From 38-11 sp927435965 (GTDB lineage Bacteria; Bacillota; Clostridia; Tissierellales; Dethiosulfatibacteraceae): DNA of 6,934 nt. Shown here in pieces: positions 5,885-6,934 of this stretch. The notes under the pieces were generated by a model. The model saw only the letters and a list, made by a program, of their open reading frames with translations, searched no databases and was not told where the DNA came from. The position numbers were made by a program, and so were the translations under genes. The stretch lies in contig CAKMKB010000187.1 in assembly GCA_927435965.1 (NCBI GenBank), positions 1 to 6,934 on the forward strand. Reading direction: 5' to 3'. Position 1 is the stretch's first letter, and every line of letters starts with the position of its first letter.

Positions 5885-6460
5885 CTACCTCCCGACACCC
5901 AACCACATTAAACCAATTAAGCGTTTTGCTTCTTCTTCCGGTACAACTTGGGTATTTGTCATCAGAAGATCAGCTAATCGCTGACCTATCAACGCCTTAA
6001 AAACAAATGCCATATCTTCAGTCTTAAGGTTGCTATCAAAAACTCCCTCTTCGATTCCCTTTGCAATGACCTTTTGTACCTTTATCATTGAGTGGCCTTG
6101 CCAAGTTCTGATTTTATCTGATGTTGGATTTGACAATGTTGGCAACTCCTGGAAAAGAATCTTATATAGGGTGAAGTTGTTTTGCAGTCTGTTTATGGAC
6201 TCAGCCGCCAATGTTTCCAGTTGAGTCCGAATTGGACCCTCTAGGGGCTTTTCATTTTCTTCTTCCACCACTTCATTTATCAGTGAGTAAAGTATATCTT
6301 CTTTTGATTTATAATACTCATACAAACTTGATCTTGCTATTTTTATAGATGAAGCAATATGCTCCATGGTTGTGAGCTGGAAACCTTGTTTTGAAAACAG
6401 ATCCAAAGCGGTCTCCAGTATTTCAGTTTTTCTCTCTTCTGCACTTTTATAACTTCTCAT
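5885..6460 (-). CDS. TetR/AcrR-family transcriptional repressor
   Basis: This 191-residue DNA-binding repressor probably acts as a dimer and releases DNA when a small ligand binds the C-terminal domain. The N-terminal helix-turn-helix spans about residues 11-57: KTEILETALDLFSKQGF, then LTTMEHIASSIKIARSSLYEYY and KSKEDILYSLI. This is the standard TetR signature. Residues 75-191 form the variable ligand and dimer domain, which does not reveal the ligand. ATG 6470-6472 is also in frame, but the AAAGG ribosome binding site touches it; ATG 6458-6460 has 11 nt spacing and is preferred. The promoter ahead contains two palindromic sites, which points to autoregulation. Transcription continues into the alpha/beta hydrolase 4 bp downstream, the likely regulated enzyme. 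Confidence 0.92.
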   Translation of the reverse strand: MRSYKSAEERKTEILETALDLFSKQGFQLTTMEHIASSIKIARSSLYEYYKSKEDILYSLINEVVEEENEKPLEGPIRTQLETLAAESINRLQNNFTLYKILFQELPTLSNPTSDKIRTWQGHSMIKVQKVIAKGIEEGVFDSNLKTEDMAFVFKALIGQRLADLLMTNTQVVPEEEAKRLIGLMWLGVGR

Positions 6461-6494
6461 AAAATTTATCATCCTTTCTTATATGATTATAATA

Positions 6495-6541
6495 AATCCG
6501 ACATAGCGTCGTATTTATTATAAACGACACTGTGTCGGATT
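6495..6541. promoter_or_regulatory. Paired TetR-type operators over the promoter
   Basis: Two 18-bp arms, 6495-6512 and 6524-6541, are inverted copies of each other with 16 of 18 matches and 11 bp between. The right one contains a perfect 13-bp palindrome, CGACACTGTGTCG (6525-6537), inside the -35/-10 spacer. The left one contains its degenerate counterpart CGACATAGCGTCG (6499-6511) over the expected transcription start. The centres are 26 bp apart. This suggests two repressor dimers, one strong site and one weaker. Confidence 0.75.
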
Positions 6542-6546
6542 GTCAA
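6517..6546 (-). promoter_or_regulatory. Near-consensus sigma-A promoter of the tetR-hydrolase operon
   Basis: On the minus strand TTGACA (6541-6546) and TATAAT (6517-6522) both match the consensus perfectly, with an 18-bp spacer (6523-6540). Transcription should begin near 6510. The spacer is filled by an operator palindrome. A strong promoter blocked by a repressor fits a low basal, high induced design. Confidence 0.85.
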
Positions 6547-6560
6547 GAGGATTAATACAC

Positions 6561-6596
6561 AAAAAAATAGACCTATGTCAATTGACCAGTCTATTT
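6561..6596 (-). terminator. Intrinsic terminator behind tRNA-Leu
   Basis: On the minus strand AAATAGAC (6589-6596) pairs with GTCTATTT (6565-6572). An inner GTCAATTGAC palindrome (6577-6586) extends the stem, and a run of seven T residues follows in total (6561-6567). It begins 5 bp after the tRNA CCA end and isolates the tRNA from the tetR promoter, which starts 15 bp beyond. Confidence 0.88.
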
Positions 6597-6601
6597 CATT
6601 T

Positions 6602-6688
6602 TGGTGCCGAAGGCAGGACTCGAACCTGTACGAGCTTGCGCTCACTAGAACCTGAATCTAGCGCGTCTGCCAGTTCCGCCACTTCGGC
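6602..6688 (-). tRNA. tRNA-Leu (anticodon CAG)
   Basis: The minus strand folds as a class II tRNA of 84 nt plus an encoded CCA (6602-6604). The acceptor stem is GCCGAAG/CTTCGGC with discriminator A. The anticodon stem CTAGA/TCTAG holds the loop TTCAGGT, giving anticodon CAG (6652-6654), which reads CUG. The long variable arm has GAGC-GCAA-GCTC. The T loop is TTCGAGT. The first T-stem pair is an A-C mismatch (6629 with 6613), where most tRNAs have G-C; the remaining four pairs hold. Confidence 0.95.
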
Positions 6689-6708
6689 ATATGTTTGTTC
6701 CGAAGAAT

Positions 6709-6737
6709 ATCATATCATATTATTTTTTCTTAAGCAA
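6709..6737 (-). promoter_or_regulatory. Promoter of tRNA-Leu
   Basis: On the minus strand TTGCTT (6732-6737) and TATGAT (6709-6714) are 17 bp apart. The -10 is 20 bp from the mature tRNA 5' end. A second TATGAT at 6714-6719 has a worse spacing. AT-rich DNA surrounds it. Confidence 0.55.
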
Positions 6738-6756
6738 TAAGGGATTGATGCCAAAA

Positions 6757-6837
6757 TTATTTATTTTCTAGAGACGTCAAACATATGTGACACGGACCTG
6801 TTAAATATTCTTGTGTATTAATATTTAGATACGTCAA
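6757..6837 (-). repeat. Pair of imperfect TTGACGT direct repeats
   Basis: Two 24-bp minus-strand segments, 6757-6780 and 6814-6837, share the core TTGACGTNTCTANA and match at 17 of 24 positions, offset by 57 bp. They lie upstream of the tRNA promoter. The role is unknown; they could be protein-binding sites or the edge of a dispersed repeat. Confidence 0.45.
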
Positions 6838-6840
6838 CTC

Positions 6841-6917
6841 CCGATGATAATATCGGCAGCGTTTATGCCGCGAAAGCCTCTTGATAATGAGTGATGGCAT
6901 GTTAGGCTTCCATGCCA
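6841..6917. other. GC-richer block of nested inverted repeats
   Basis: Against AT-rich flanks, this block holds several complementary pairs: CCGAT/ATCGG (6841-6845 and 6852-6856), CGGCA/TGCCG (6854-6858 and 6866-6870), AAGCC/GGCTT (6874-6878 and 6905-6909) and TGGCATG/CATGCCA (6895-6901 and 6911-6917). Several exclude one another, so alternative foldings are possible. No gene is convincing here. It could be a structured RNA, a dispersed palindromic repeat, or the downstream flank of a gene outside the window. Confidence 0.35.
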
Positions 6918-6934
6918 GGCATCCTTTGTTTTAT

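Noticed and set aside
6540..6740. Plus-strand 66-codon frame over the tRNA region
   Set aside because: It is the antisense reading of tRNA-Leu and its terminator, a common false gene call.
6757..6900. Minus-strand 47-codon frame upstream of the tRNA
   Set aside because: It has no ribosome binding site, runs through inverted repeats and TTGACGT repeats, and its product is not protein-like in a way I can support.
6841..6930. Cyclic-di-GMP-I type riboswitch
   Set aside because: CGCGAAAGCCTC is faintly like the GCAAAGCC core, but the conserved GGCAAACC segment and receptor helix are absent.

Overview
The window looks like chromosome of a low-GC, Gram-positive anaerobe of the Clostridia type. 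The DNA is AT-rich, almost every gene has a strong AGGAGG-like ribosome binding site, and the thiolase, ABC exporter and TraX-like protein resemble those of clostridial and acetogenic genomes. This placement is inference; there is no rRNA or species marker. Every supported gene, including the tRNA, is on the minus strand, so transcription runs from the right edge to the left.

From right to left: (1) 6689-6934 holds a GC-richer stretch of nested inverted repeats with no convincing gene, a pair of TTGACGT direct repeats, and the tRNA promoter. (2) A tRNA-Leu(CAG) at 6602-6688 is followed by a strong intrinsic terminator (6561-6596). (3) A near-consensus promoter (6517-6546), whose spacer is filled by a 13-bp palindrome with an inverted sister copy downstream, drives a TetR-type repressor and an alpha/beta hydrolase 4 bp behind it. 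(4) The hydrolase stop codon is followed, in the same frame, by a 27-codon tail of a lost FMN-binding-domain protein (4978-5061). (5) A second, monoglyceride-lipase-like alpha/beta hydrolase (3986-4927) follows, with a start preceded by a three-codon mini-reading-frame. (6) After about 207 bp comes a TraX-family membrane protein (3053-3778), then a regulator with two MerR helix-turn-helix domains (2253-2996), an 11-bp hairpin, and an ABC-2 exporter pair (ATPase 1438-2172, permease 708-1451, overlapping by 14 bp). (7) The left end has the first 184-185 residues of an acetyl-CoA acetyltransferase with its own extended -10 promoter.

The thiolase gene is cut by a fold-back: positions 1-60 are an exact inverted copy of 598-657 (its own promoter, ribosome binding site and first codons). 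The repeat touches the window edge and the break shows apparent short microhomology. This suggests either an inverted chimera from amplification or assembly, or a real snap-back rearrangement. Sequence left of position 61 should not be trusted as genome order without read support.

Two regulatory modules are readable: an autorepressed tetR-hydrolase operon, and a double-MerR regulator next to the ABC exporter it probably controls. I did not find a clearly new multi-gene system. The most unusual points are the fold-back, the in-frame FMN-binding relic behind the hydrolase stop, the tandem-MerR regulator, and the paired TetR operators.
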